Positions 31,893 through 44,595 of a stretch of 64,000 nt of DNA are shown here, in pieces. How positions within the stretch are numbered: position 1 is the stretch's first letter; each line of letters opens with the position of its first letter. A program made the translations under genes and the position numbers. A model generated the notes under the pieces. That model saw only the letters and a program-made list of their open reading frames with translations. It searched no databases and was not told the DNA's origin. This DNA is from Aplectana chamaeleonis (Eukaryota > Nematoda > Chromadorea > Rhabditida > Cosmocercidae), in NCBI GenBank assembly GCA_029168955.1, contig JAPDOI010000211.1, positions 930,001 through 994,000 on the forward strand, given 5' to 3'.

Positions 31893-32797
31893 ACAGGGTG
31901 TTCCAAAAATATGGGCGCGCCGTTTCGCTCAGCTTGGTACACTCTCGGACAATGTCGGCAGAGGTGAAAAGATCCGCGTTTTTACCTTCATAAACGATAA
32001 GAAGATTCGAAACAGAATCGATCGAAATCGCGACGAGCAACGAAGAATATTTTTGAAGATATGAATTCTATGTCCTCAAGTATGTTTAGAGTCAACGTAA
32101 AGGTGATGTCCCATTGCTTGTATCGTTTGGAAAAATCTCAATTGCTCTCTGCAGACAACAAGCTGCAAAGAGTTGAGGAAGACACGAGGCCTTTGCGTCG
32201 TTTCACAGGAGTCTCGCACCGCGCCATTGTCTTCTCAGATAAGGCTCCACTCGTTTCCATGGATTCTGGTGTCGAAATTGACAAGGGAGTTGACATGCAA
32301 GCTATCCACGAGGGTATTTAGTAGCCCTGAACAATCCCTAAAATCTTCACCAGACCCTGCGGCTTCCTACAGGACTTCTAACAAGCGCATAATGTGTAGT
32401 CCATTCAAGAGTGGTGCCTTCGCGCGCTTTCTGGCCTCATCTCGCACCATGTTTGGCCATCGTGTTCACCGGAACTTAATCTTCCTGACTTCTCAATGTG
32501 ATTCTTGATCGGATCGAAGGTCTGTGAATCTCGTTCAACAAATTTGTGCTCTCTGGAAGCCGCACTTCGGAAATTCTGGCTTGAGATGAATGACGACTAG
32601 CTGCGATAATGCTGCTATGATTTTGGAAGCAAACTTGTCACCAGTATCCGAGGAGATGGCGGTCATTTTGGAATCTGGTGACTGTGTTGTGTTTGTGTTC
32701 ACAACATTATACATAAACTTATCAAAGGTTTGTTATAGTTGAAATCCGAGTAAGTGTTCAACGATATCTGCGCGCCCATAATTATGGAAAACCCTAT
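31893..32797. mobile_element. Decayed Tc1/mariner-like element
   Basis: Left end TACAGGGTGTTCCAAAAATA then TGGGCGCGC; right end GCGCGCCCATAATTATGGAA then AACCCTATA. Inverted ends of about 29 bp with several mismatches and flanking TA fit a Tc1-like transposon. Inside, only short ORFs are left (for example 32173-32508 plus, 31828-32040 minus). I could not place a DDE motif, so the transposase is either deleted or unrecognisable. Confidence 0.6.
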
Positions 32798-32992
32798 AAA
32801 TTCACTAACAAGAGAAAACGTATAGCGAAAAAAAACTTCCCAAAAAAAAAAGAAAGAAAAATATTTCGTAAACGATTTTTTGAAAAATCTCCCAAGAAGC
32901 AATTAGAGAACTGCCTCTCCTTTTATGGGGTGGAGGCTCAAATTGAGGCTACCTAACTTTGTGAGACAACTTCAGCCAAGCTCACGTGTTTG

Positions 32993-33486
32993 ATCAAAGG
33001 CAGTGTCCACGATAGAAACCATGTCTGATTTTTTGGTGGAGATCAGCAGCTGCGGGGCCTATCGCAACCCTAACTTTGAAAAAACTAAGGAATATGAGCT
33101 TGGAACGGTCCCCTACGGCCCCAAAGTTGGACACCCGTCAGCTCGTCTCACCCAGATGCACTTTCCACGCCCACCGACGTGAACAAATGAATGCTTGAGA
33201 TTTTGAAATGATCGATGGTTTCCGATCAATAGCCCCGTTCTTCCCTTCATTCTCAACTTCTCTCTTTACTCAGATCAGCTCGCATACATCGGCTGCGAAA
33301 GACGCAAGTTACAAGCCTCGGACAACTCGTCCACCATGTTTCCTTAGCTCAATCTTTGAGGGACCATAACTCAGTTCCCAGAAGGTCTTGTACGATTCCA
33401 AAAACATTATTGGAATCAGCATGGGACAGTCTTCAAGATAGGAGGAGAAGCAGAAAAACGATTCTTATCGTGAACACTGCCTTTAA
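32993..33486. mobile_element. MITE, second full copy of the 2101 subtype
   Basis: Starts TCAAAGGCAGTGTCCACGAT and ends ATCGTGAACACTGCCTTTAA. Same orientation and almost the same sequence as 2101-2593, including ATGTCTGATTTTTTGGTGGA and GGACACCCGTxAGCTCGTC. The low divergence suggests recent spread of this subtype. Confidence 0.85.
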
Positions 33487-33566
33487 ACACACTGACAAGT
33501 CGAATTCGATTTTCGGCATCCTTGAAGCGAAACACAACCTTGACGAGAGCATCGTTGGCGTCATCA

Positions 33567-33620
33567 TTAAAGGCAGTGTCCACGTTTAAAAACCGTGTTC
33601 TAGTCTTCAATTTTTTTTAG
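33567..33620. mobile_element. MITE left end
   Basis: TTAAAGGCAGTGTCCACG lies here and a matching right end ATCGTGAACACTGCCTTTAA is at 35583-35602. Either two truncated copies flank the foldback at 33.9-35.4 kb, or the pair marks a 2-kb element carrying it. Confidence 0.5.
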
Positions 33621-33919
33621 AAGGCAAGTATCAAAGAGGAAAGTTCCCATGAACTTTTCAAATATTGGAGAAATAACTGTTCAAAAACCTCGTGAACGTT
33701 TAATCACATGTCTGTTCGCTTGTATTGCTTACTGCGGAAAAAACATCAGAACCATACGTCAGAAATTCTTTTGCGATTTGAAATTCTTGGGTAAAGTGAC
33801 TTTATTTTGTTTCGTGTACCCTAAAAGCTCTTCAAAAATATGATGGTTAGATTCACATGCTTGGATATTAGAATTTATCGGGATAAAGAGCATACCCAAT
33901 TCGGTTACCGTTCCTTCGG

Positions 33920-35400
33920 TGAGATGAACATGGCTGTTGCCGATTCGACAGTTGACACAACTGAAACAAGCGTCGAATAATGTGTGCCGTCTGTGACCAC
34001 ACACATTAAACGCACTTACGCGCAAATTTCTAAATTGTCTCCGGTTGAAGAAAATGTTTTCTATAGAACTATAGTGCTAGAATGGAAGGAATACGTCGTG
34101 TTCTTTTTGTCGAATACAACGTTTTAAGCGTGGGTGAGTATTCGTGCAGTGGAATGGTTCGAAATGATCATTTTGGGTGGGGTCTCATTATGGAACTACT
34201 ATTTGTCATTCTACCCTTTCCACATGGAATGTAGTTTTCTAGAATCGATGTTGGACGTTGAGTCCGAATATGCCCTTCGTAGTGGCCTAGAATCTGGAAA
34301 AAAGTTATAAGCGTTTTTCAAAGCCTTGGAACCAAGTACGAGTACTCATCAGACAATTTTAGAAAAATTATAGGTGTTTTCCCTTGATTTCCTAATTCAT
34401 TGCACCTTCCGAAACGCCCAGAAATCTTTCGAAAATCTGGAGACGGACCGCATAATCGTGTTCATCGTTCATCATAACCCCCAAGAACGGAGTTCGGGTG
34501 AGAGAACGTTTTTTCTTTACGGATTGTCGGCTGAGCGTTTACTTATAACAATTAGAAGGTTCCGAAGGCAATCAAGAAAAACAGTTTAGATTTGGTTCAA
34601 ACTTCTCCAAGGGGGTTATCTACTATGTTGACCGCGAATCAAAACGCGACTTTTGCCGATTTCCGGTATGCTATAGATATGGCTATTGTTCTTCAGGGGA
34701 TTGTTTCGAGTGCTGAACACGACCAGTTTATAGATTTTTGACAGATTACGGTGGGTATATGGTAGATTGGTCAAAGTCTCAGACTTGACTCAAAATTTGA
34801 ATGCGGGGGCTAGTCGTGGTGGTCAATACGAATTTAATGTCCAGTTGTCGATTTTCGTATTACTAAGGTAGGTTTAGCCCCCTAAATGGCATGGTACCAA
34901 CCGTAACCTACAATAAACTTCAGGATTCCGACAAGCGGATTCCAGATTCGTGTTCAGCACCCTAAATCACCCCTACATGCTAATTTTAGGACGAAAGGCC
35001 TTAAAAACGCCTATAACTTTCTCCAGAATGATTCTTGGCGACTGCGAAGAGCATGACTCAACGTCCAACGTCGATTCTAGAAAATTACATTTCATGTGGA
35101 ATGGGTAGAATGACTAATAGTAGTTCAATAGTGAGACCCTACCTAAACCGATCATTCGGGACCATTCCACTGCATGAATACTCACCCCCGCTTTAAACGT
35201 TGTATTCGACAAAAAGAACACGACGGATTCCTTCTAATCTAGCGCTATAGTTCTATAGACAACATTTTCCTCAACCCGGGACAATTTAGAAATTTGCGCG
35301 TAAGTGCCGTGTATTGTGTGTGGTTACAGACGGCGCACATTATTCGACGCTTGTTTCAGTTGTGTCAACTGTGGAATCGGCAACAGCCGATGAACACCGA
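33920..35400. mobile_element. Long foldback element, copy 2, arms of about 450 bp
   Basis: GGCTGTTGCCGATTCGACAG on the left faces CTGTGGAATCGGCAACAGCC on the right. Arms continue through CATGGAATGTAGTTTTCTAG and CTAGAAAATTACATTTCATG down to GTTATAAGCG / CGCCTATAAC. The centre near 34400-34900 includes sequence shared with copy 1 at 16440-17552. No gene. Confidence 0.8.
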
Positions 35401-35678
35401 CTGTTCCGACACTGAGCAGGACAGCTGTTATTTAACGTGGGCGGGGTGACCCGATGTTTTGGCTGGACCGCGACATTTTCACGCACTTCCTGGCCGTTTT
35501 TTCGTCGTACCTCCGTCCTTACTCTTTTTATAGGGACACAAAGCTTACGTTTCTGCCGAAAAAAAAACGAACAATCTTCCCATCGTGAACACTGCCTTTA
35601 ACTAGATATTCTTCCCGTTTTCGTATCCAAAAATCCGGAAACGAAACGGAGGAGCCCAAAAAGTACCGGAAATATTTG

Positions 35679-36136
35679 GAGGCAGTGTTCACGATAGATT
35701 TTACTTTCAATATCTCTAAAGTCTAAGGAAGGTCTGGTTCCCTATATAGCAAGACATGCTTAAAAAGAGTTAGCAACGCCCATTTTATCGTGCCACGCTG
35801 AATCTGAGCACCTACCCTGGGTATCACTACCCTGCCAAAATCAGGAGAGTCGTTGCGGCGCGGAAAAATGGGCGTGGTCAAGTGCTATACAGCAGTGTCC
35901 CCTCTCCTCGGCTAAGATAGCACCTTATCACAATCTCGAGCATACATTTGTCCACGTTAGAGGGCGGGCAATGCGCTTTTGAGGTTTCTTGCGCACAAAT
36001 TTGCAACTTCTCCCTCTTTTGGGGCTCTTCCTGACTCTTTTCCATAGACTCTTTCAACGTTAACGTTACGATGCCCCTACAATACCCATTCCTAGTGGGA
36101 ACTCAAGCTTATTTGTCATCGTGAACACTGCCTTTA
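35679..36136. mobile_element. MITE, AGGCAGTGTTCACGATAG subtype
   Basis: Left AGGCAGTGTTCACGATAGAT, right ATCGTGAACACTGCCTTTA. 458 bp. The left part (GGAAGGTCTGGTTCCCTATA) matches the truncated copy at 23428. 36137-36579 has no supported gene. Confidence 0.75.
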
Positions 36137-36579
36137 TAAGGAATTGGAAATGAAATTGTTTTGCTTGGCCCTGATATCCAGCGCTTCAAACTCGAGGTTT
36201 TCAGAAATCCAACAAACAAATGCCGATGCTGTCCTATTCGCAACTTTTCAACGAATGAAAACTTTGTTTTGCTAGTGCACCTTCGTGTCATGTCTGCTGA
36301 CTTTCCAGAAACTCTCGTTGAATTAAGACGACGGATATGCTGGCCTGAAGAAACAGTAAGACGTTAAGAAGGCAAGAGACGTTGAATGCTGCATTACATT
36401 GATGGAGGGCAACGCCAGGAAGGAAGCAGGAATCTCCGCAAGAAAGCTCTATTTCTACATGCCGTTGCGATCAAAAGCTTTGATAAATAAAAAAATATTA
36501 CCCCTACAATAACCACCCAAAATTTTGTCGCAGTTTGTCGCCCGTGACTTTTCAAGAGATTACCGGAAAACTAATCCTC

Positions 36580-37180
36580 TTAAAGGCATCGTCCACGATG
36601 AAAACCGAATTTGGGTTTATGCGTTCATTCGGACTAGTGGGCCATGACAATGTGACTCAGAAACTTTGTAATTACAAAACCGTCTCTGAGTGAAGATTCG
36701 CTTACCTCAAAATGGCTTCCTGGGTTTGGGGCCGGCCTTGGGGTCGATCCGTTGTTACAAGGAACAAAACTCTTGGGTTGCCGACGGCGGGCGTGCCTTG
36801 ACGCGTCGTAGGGCGCAATACACGCCAGTCGATCTCGAATTCCGCATCGATCGAAAGCAGCCGGCAGCCCTGGACAGAGCACGTGGGTAGCCCATTTTAA
36901 TTTCGCTGAAGCCGTAGTTGAGAGGCATCCTCGATGAATTGCTTCCACCGCTGCGCCAAAGAACGAAGCGTAAGATTGTTCCTTGCATTCTCTGCGCAAC
37001 TATCACAAGTTGATGCCGGCGCGAAATTCAAATTTGCTATGAACTTTCTAAAAATGGGTTTTTCTCAAAAAGTTGACATTTTTGAGGGGGCGTTTTGCTA
37101 CAGTTAGTCACTATAGGGATAGTACAACACGAAAACATCAAAAACCCAAATATGGTTTTCATCGTGTACGATGCCTTTAA
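36580..37180. mobile_element. MITE with TTAAAGGCATCGTCCACGAT ends
   Basis: Left TTAAAGGCATCGTCCACGAT then GAAAACCGAATTTGGGTTT; right AAACCCAAATATGGTTTTC then ATCGTGTACGATGCCTTTAA. About 40 bp of inverted ends. The inner 121-codon minus ORF (36634-36999) has no recognisable domain. Confidence 0.8.
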
Positions 37181-37789
37181 ACTCAAAATCGACTTTGAGA
37201 AACTTGGTTCAGCGATGCGACTGAGTAGATACTGTCTCAAGCGGTTAATATGACTCGAATATGACTGAGTTCGCAGAATTCGGAAAAGTCTTCGATTACA
37301 AACATCGGAATTTTTCCGCCGAATTTGCTCAATGCTCCCATTTTCGCGAAACCTAGCGCGGGTATTGCGTAAGCCACAATGCCAATATGATATACGATTC
37401 AAAAAGAGGGACATATCATACAAGACATCTGGTAAGAATTGCAATATCTTGCTTGGTTACATTTTCATCCGCAATATTGGTCGACGATGTAGGCAGTTCC
37501 TCAAAGGGCATGTACATAGAATTCGCTTGCGTAGGGATGCACACAGCTGCACAGAAAGCTGTCAATAGCGCGGTCATGTCCCAGTAACAACTATAAGTAA
37601 TCGCATTGGTGCACCATGCTTCACTTCACACAAACGACAACATCGTTGTTGAACTCCATATACAAGTTTGAACATTGCCTTTCCTATTGTTTTGCTATAC
37701 AACCGCAGTGCTTATGCGGCGAGATCTGTGGTGGTGCATGTAAATACTTCATTCCAATTATATAGTAAGATGAACCCACATACTTCAGG

Positions 37790-40095
37790 ATGAAGACGGG
37801 TTTCCTACCGCTACTAAGTGCTTTGCTCTCCTGTAAGACACTCCCTTCAGCAGCTGAGCGCGAGCTTGTGTTTGTTCAAGCGGCTTGGAGACACGGTGAC
37901 AGGGCTCCATTGAAGCTGCCTTATCCCAATGACCCCTACAAGGAAGATGCATGGCAGCGAGGATGGCAGCAACTCACCAAGTTTTGAACTCATTTTCAGA
38001 ATTAACTAAGCCATTTTCAGATTGGGATGCAACAGTTGAACGAGCTTGGTCGCTTCTTCCGTGAGAGGTACAATTCTCTAGTCTCATCCCATTTCATTCC
38101 CAGTGAGGTATGATTCGACTTCACGTACCTCTAGTTGAGTGCTAGCAAGTGGTCACGGCAATCACTTTGAGTTCAGCTGTACATTCGTTCATCGGATTCC
38201 GACCGAGCACTCGCATCTGCCCAATCATTCATGTCCGGCTTCTATCCAGCCTACGGTAGATTCCAGTGGCAGCTTGGTAACAAGTGGCAGCCAAATCCTA
38301 TTCACGCTACTTCACCTGGAGAAACAGATCTTGTGAGTACTCACATCACAATGTGCTCAATGTGATGGAACCTCTGCTCTTTCAGCTGGTCAATCCGTCG
38401 CATGCCAAGGACTGCACAAAATATAATAAGCTTGTGAAGAAGCATGACAAATATCAGGCAGAACGCTATGATAAGATTTACGCAGATTTCTTCGCAGAAC
38501 TTGCAGAGGCGACGGGTATAAAACCTTTCACGTACAGCAACATCGGAAGTGTCAACAACATCAAGAAAGAGGTGCGACAATATGAAACAACAGGCAGAAG
38601 TTAGACCATGCACGCCTTCCTAAAGCAAAATTTCTAATAGGATAAAATGAGCTAAAAGAGGCAAAAGGACAATCGAGCACTCCTGTTTGCTTTGTTCAAT
38701 ACCCACCCCCAATTTTTTACCATCCGAAACGTTTTCAGCTCATTCATCAAATGATCGAAAAACAACCAGAATGGGTATTCAAACACTGGTCGCAATACGG
38801 TGGCAAGAGCACAATGGAGATTGCCGGTGAACTCTACAATGAACGATTCATCACGAAATTCAACTCGCCACCGAAAGCTAAGGTAGTTCTTGCATCCATT
38901 CATTTTTTAGGTTCGTGAATCGGGAAACTCCGATTGCGATCCTTGTGTGTTGGTCCTGTAACTGGGGGGGGGGGAGGTGGGGCATCTGCAACAAACAGAA
39001 AAATTGGTTACCATCGAGGTCATCTATCCAATCCGCAAATCGGGGTCAATCTTCTCTCTATGATACGCAATGTTTATCAACAATGTCGAACGAAAATCGA
39101 TATGCCTGATATGCTCTGTCGCTGTCGCTGTTGGCGGGAAGTATGATCCCGTCAAAGCAGAAACATTTCACAAAAAAAAACGAACGGGGAAAGGAGCCCG
39201 CATTCTGATCAGTCAATAGTCTCTCAAAATGTGGTGTGGACGCAAAGTATTGCGAAATAGCTCATTCTACATATCCGTGCTGCCCCTTTCCCTCTCGCTC
39301 AGTTCCAAATGTCTGAGGGCTGCTCATATGTACGCGCAGCGATTTTCTACTTCGCCGCAAGATTGAATGTCAACCATCCAGATGATCGCCGGTTTCGCCC
39401 TCAACAAATGGATGGAGACTGCCAAACAAATTGCTGGTGGTAACATCAAGCAGCCAAAGAAGATGCTGCTCTATTCTTCTGTGAGTGTCCTCTTGTTCAA
39501 AGCATATGTGAGGTACGTATGCGTAGTTTTCGAGTAGAATTGCGTGCCTAATTAATCTGAAGATATTCCATGACTTGAAGAAAATAATTAAAGGTCAATC
39601 ATATGTATAATTGATAACGTTTGAAATGATTGACTCCTAGTTGCAATATGCTGTCACAAGGTGGGTGAATCTGATGCAGGTAATGGCAATGATAGGGTTG
39701 GTTCCAGCATGACACTACACTAATCGCCCTGATGTACGCGATGGGTGCCGCAACGATCTTACAGTACCATATGCCTCAGCTCTGATCATGGAAATCTACA
39801 AGAACGGGAATGACTACGAAATTGAGGTCAGTCAAAGAAAGTAGCGTCATAACCGTACATGTAAGGCTTATGGGCGAAGGAACTTTTCTGCACCACGCTT
39901 AGGTTGACCTTTTCACTCTAACTGATCTTCTGCGAATCGTTTATTGCATTTCCGTCACAGCTTCTTTATCGCAATACTACAACACAACCGCCGTTCTCTC
40001 TACACGTTCCCAACTGTGGCCCTCCCTGCACTGTCGACAGAATGTCAACTCTGCTCGAGGATATGTACGTGAAGAGTTACGCTGAGCGTCAACAG
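37790..40095 (+). pseudogene. Histidine acid phosphatase, eight exons, probably damaged
   Basis: Exons at 37790-37981, 38021-38107, 38177-38332, 38386-38571, 38739-38882, 39382-39480, 39708-39826 and 39961-40095; all introns are phase 0. Exon 1 begins MKTGFLPLLSALLS, a signal peptide, so the enzyme would be secreted or lysosomal, and has RHGDRAP, the catalytic histidine motif of histidine acid phosphatases. Exon 3 has YIRSSDSDRAL; exon 7 starts HDTTL, the catalytic HD pair. The family hydrolyses phosphomonoesters. Two faults: the exon 1 donor lacks GT at the expected place (AAG then TTTTGA), and exon 7 is 119 bp with a one-base frame change near 39750. The last exon is not found before the BEL piece at 40362. 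It could be a young pseudogene or sequence error. Confidence 0.85.
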
Positions 40096-40361
40096 GTTGG
40101 TTGTTCTTTAAACAAATTTGAATAAAGACACACGGCAAGACTTCCCTATTGTAACGACCAGCCAGGTCACTGATCTTGCTTTCATAACTCTCCCCATGAC
40201 ATTTCCATTCGGATTTATTCGGCGTCGGATGTGCAACCATTCGCAGTGACAACGCCTACTGATCAGATTTCTGTAATGCAGTGGGTAAACATCTTGAATG
40301 GAACGGTCTGATGGTGTACTCATCTGTGTAACACGGAGCCTAGCCTTTCTATATTAATGGC

Positions 40362-40700
40362 CAGTCTCTTCGTACCTGGGTTAGTTCCACGTTTCGTCTT
40401 CCTGTTTTCTTCAAGTTTCAATATTTCTCCTTTAGTATCAATTTTTCAATACTTCAATATTCTCAATTGTCAATGTCTGCTCAGAAAGTGACGCAGAAGC
40501 GTCTCTTGACCCTATACTGCAATAAACTAGACTCCATAGTTTCCAAACTAAAGAAAGAGAAATTGGAAAGCATCCCAGTTGACTTCAATGCTCCTCTACA
40601 AGCGGCTCGAGCAAATGCTCAGCAATTGGAAGAAGGTATCAGTGCTATTGAGTCCGCCAATTCTAAAGTCGAAACGACTCTTTCGGATTTCACCACAGCG
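40362..40700 (+). mobile_element. Inverted copy of the BEL 5' leader and gag start
   Basis: GGCCAGTCTCTTCGTACC to TTTCGGATTTCACCACAGC repeats, in opposite orientation, 48943-49285 of the BEL element, including the first 75 codons of gag (MSMSAQKVTQKRLLTLY...). Both edges of homology are sharp. It lies at the 3' side of the element, where an LTR would be expected. 40701-41158 after it has no recognised gene. Confidence 0.85.
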
Positions 40701-41158
40701 TGATATAAGTTTCTCCTTAGCGAAGTTCGCAGTGCGAAGAAATCGGTTATTGAGGAGTACCAGTTCACCACTTCTGATGTCTTTGCCTGTCGTCGTTAGG
40801 ATATGATGCGTCCATTGAACATTCAACGTCTTGGCCACTCTCAAGTGTTGGTGGATTTCTCGAACTGTTGTCAGCATATCATTTTCGAGCTCTTTCTCAG
40901 AAATGCCATCGCGGTGCAGACCTGCGAGGAAGGCAAAATCCTTCTGATAGACGCTCTGGGACGACATCACCGCGAAGGAGCTGAAACAAACGTTCTGCTC
41001 ACAGAGTTCTGATATTGAAGGAAAGGTGGTAATATATTGATAGATTGAATAATTATTATGTGTAAAGATATATGGTGTTGAAACATTAATGATTATTGAG
41101 CAATTGAATTCGGTAGCACTGGCTATGGACTAATTGTTGCTGAACTGAGAACTAAGCC

Positions 41159-43400
41159 CTATTCTACTATGCTAATTGTCCTAGTCATCCTTGATATTAC
41201 TGTTGGCTTAGGTGCCGTCTGGTCGCCGACACGTACATCAAACCAGTGCATCTGATCATCAGTCGTAGAAGAGCGATGAACAGCTTTGGAACAATGGTGA
41301 TGGCCCACCAGATGATTCTTATACCACACGTAGAGAATGATGTATGTGATTCCCAGTAGAACCAGTAATCCAATTAGCGCCACCGCTAAGGTCTTGTACC
41401 ACTGGAAAAACACCGACGCGATGTGGTAGAAATCAGGCCACGAAAAAGATGATTGAGTTATGGATTCGCCCTGTAGCCATTGATCAATTATTCCTTGAAT
41501 GGAAGCCGTGAATCGTAGTACACCGTTGATCTCAAAGGACGTTGCCATCGCACCACAAGAGACTGCACACCTTATCTGTACTTTTGCCTTCATAAAGCTG
41601 AAATGTAGTACTGATGCCACTCCCGTCGTATTGCACGGAATCGTGAACCCTACTTGGCCACATATCACTTCAGCTTGAATGTTGTTGCGGGACGCTGTAC
41701 ATACAGCTCTACTTAGTGCTCCCTTGTCGCAGCTGTAGCAGCCAGTGAATTCACCTGCATCGATCTTGCATATTGCCTCATCTACGAGAACTTCAGGAAC
41801 GAAGTCATCCTGAAGGTTCATGATTATTTCCGAGGTAACCATTGCATGAATCCGTGCTTGAACTTTCGATTGTTTACTTCGTTGGAATGTCAGGGAAGGA
41901 TAGGTAACAGGTAACTGGTTTCTGATGTTATTGAACCACGGACCGATGGGAACATCTTTGCACCTGCAATTAGCCTTCGTTTCCGCTGGCGAACATGTAC
42001 AGTCCTCAAAAACTGTACAATTGAGGTGTCGAGCATTATTGAAAGTCAAACATTGTAAGGCAGGAGTTCATCTTGGGATTCCATACAGCCGTTCTTTTGG
42101 AAGTAGCAAGGAATTGAGAATTGAGCAATGGAAGTGGTGGGAGTGTTAATGATGATAGTGTGAAGGTGGAAAACTTCCACTTTACCGGTACATTGGGTAA
42201 AAACTGAGCTATCCGGGTCGACGGTTTGCTTAGTGAGTCGATCGTATTGCGTTATTTCCACTTTTGCCACTTCTGTCCATCGATTACAGTGAATTACCTC
42301 GAATACTTCTTCGTTGATTGGCTCCACATAGATGCGGTAGAACAAGCAGCGAACTCAAATAGAAACAGTCGCAGCCTGGGCCACCGCATGACTCAACACA
42401 ATTGGTGATTCCTGGGAACTTGTTTCCTACTGCGAGCTCTGGAATCAAACTTGATGCATTGATTGCTCCACATTTTCTCCAATACAAGATCCACTGTGCG
42501 GGCAGCGTTTGCTGTCAATGATTTTATAGACAGTATCACGTGTAAAAAAATCGGTAACTTGATCACATTGTAAATCGAGTGACTTCCATCGCAGTCGAAC
42601 TTCCTGTACTGTAGTGCCATTGATCGTCAGACGAAGACATGCCTCTTTCTTGAATGTGTTGATCTTGAACACTTCCGACAGCCGCATTTGACAGGGCTTG
42701 TTTCTCGCACAAATCGTGGAGTGGTGAGAGAAGATGTCCACCATCTGGCATCCCTGGCATAGTGACGATATTGCAATTATTGAAACGATTAATGCTAGGA
42801 TCTCCGCCAGATTCCGTATTCTCGCTGGTCTTGATTTTCGAGATTTCGACACCACTTTCCATCCTCTGCGGATCAGGCATTTGAAAATAGCCCATGCGGT
42901 ATTCGCAAGAAGGCGAACAGGGCGCCCTAGTACGAAAGGCACGTATAAAAATACGTAACACCCGTGGTGAAGAAGTAAATGATGGTGATAGTGGCGAATA
43001 TTGCTCTGATTGGCCAGCATTCAGGATTGAATATATTGACACTGCAAAATATGCACTCTATCGATTGACAAAACGGTGCTGCCGGACAGTAGGTCTCGAT
43101 GGTCTCGACTGATTGTCCTTCGTGCAAAAATTTCCACTGCACATGATGATCATGTAGAATGACTTCTGGTGGAAAAGTGACATTTTCGAGGGATCTCGGA
43201 TTATTGATGTGCACACAGTATTGCTCTGCACAAATTTCGTATGCGGCCTTTTGAGGAGATGACAGTTGCACTCCCCCTTGAGTACATTGAATGGATCTTC
43301 TGGAATGTGGCATAGTCGTGTTCTCGTTGTATACTGCCGTGACAGAGCCGAGAAGAAGAACAATGTTTGCCAGTTGCAAAAGTGTTGATGAGACGATCAA
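41159..43400 (-). pseudogene. Envelope-like glycoprotein region, phlebovirus G2-type
   Basis: Fragments in order on the minus strand: 42927-43400, 42445-43020, 42284-42487, 42046-42345 and 41159-42049, each in a shifted frame. The first begins with a hydrophobic signal-like segment. The last, 296 codons, is Cys-rich with spaced CxC and CRC patterns and a hydrophobic segment at about residues 216-238 followed by a short basic tail, as in a class II fusion glycoprotein anchored near its C-terminus. In nematode BEL elements such env regions are related to phlebovirus Gc. Breaks near 42045, 42290, 42450 and 42930-43020 make it defective. Identification rests on layout, cysteine pattern and position, not on alignment. 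Confidence 0.65.
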
Positions 43401-43428
43401 TCCATGTCGTTGTACTGGCGATTGTGCA

Positions 43429-44588
43429 TCACTTTCGTTGGATTCTTCGTAGTTGATTCTGTTTTCTTGGTCGTAGGTTATACCTGGAAGATTCTTGCTC
43501 TGCTTGAACGGGATCCAATTTCGGGATTATGTCTGGCTCATCTGGATCGGAAGTTCTAGCTGAGTCCAGATTAGTGTTCTGCTTTTCCGATTCGTTGATA
43601 TTGTCATCTTCTAGCTCTATCGGAATCAGAAGATTTATCGGTCTTCGAATTAGGCGTCTGGATGATAATCGCACTGTTGCTTCTCGTATTGTACCTTTGC
43701 TATTGATAACCATATTTTCAATTATTCCAGTTTTCCAGCAATGGCGTGGGAGCACCGCCTCAGAAATCAGTACTAGTGTCCCTACACGAGGAGATTGAGC
43801 GCATCCTCTCCTGCTATTGACGTGAAGAGTATGCTTCTCCCGAAGAGAAGTGAGATATTGAGCCTGCCAGATCTTCCAAAATTTCTCAGTGAGTTTGCAT
43901 GATGTCTCAAGAGCTGCAATAGCCTGGCGCTTGGATTGTATGGCTGGCACCTCGTCTGGCGGAACATAGGTTGGATCTGTTGTTCTTCTACTGAAACCAT
44001 GAGTGGAGATCGAACGTCCAAGTCTTTCTGGATAAAATCGATAGGTCGCAGAATACTGGTACCGTCGATATCGCTTGTGACGTAGGTAAGGGGTCGAGTA
44101 TTTAGCATTGATTCGATCTCTATGATTACCGTAGACATTTCTTCCAGCGAGACTACTGATCCACCCAATGTCTTGTGCATCGAGTGCTTGACGGATTTTA
44201 TTAACCTTTCAAAAAACCCTCCCTGCCAAGGAGCGTAAGGGGTTATATGCTTCCAATCAATTTCTCGACTGCTTAGTTCTTTAGCTATTGATGGATCATT
44301 CTGTGCCGCTTGAAAGCTGTCATTGAGTATTGATTCTCCGAGAAGGAAAGTGGGTGCATTGTCGCTTATCATTGACTTTGGAACACCTCTTCTTGCGAAG
44401 AATCGTCGAAGCATCATAAGAAACGCGGCAGTAGACAAGTCGGTTACAACGTCTAGATGTAATAACCGTGTGACCATACACGTGATAATTGAGCCATAGC
44501 ATTTTCCTATTTGTCCATCGAGGAGCTTTATCGATAGCGGACCAAAATAGTCCAACCCTACATGCTCAAAAGGACATGATCGAGTCAC
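43429..44588 (-). pseudogene. BEL integrase core and C-terminal domain
   Basis: 43782-44588: VGLDYFGPLSIKLL (first Asp), MISDNAPTFLLG (second Asp) and TPYAPWQGGFFERLIKSVK (Glu), the DDE catalytic triad of a retroviral-type integrase. 43429-43950 in another frame holds VGTLVLISE and the WKTGIIENM block of the DUF5641-type tail usual in BEL integrases, then an acidic end. A frameshift near 43940-43960 separates the two. Confidence 0.82.
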
Positions 44589-44595
44589 GCGTTTC

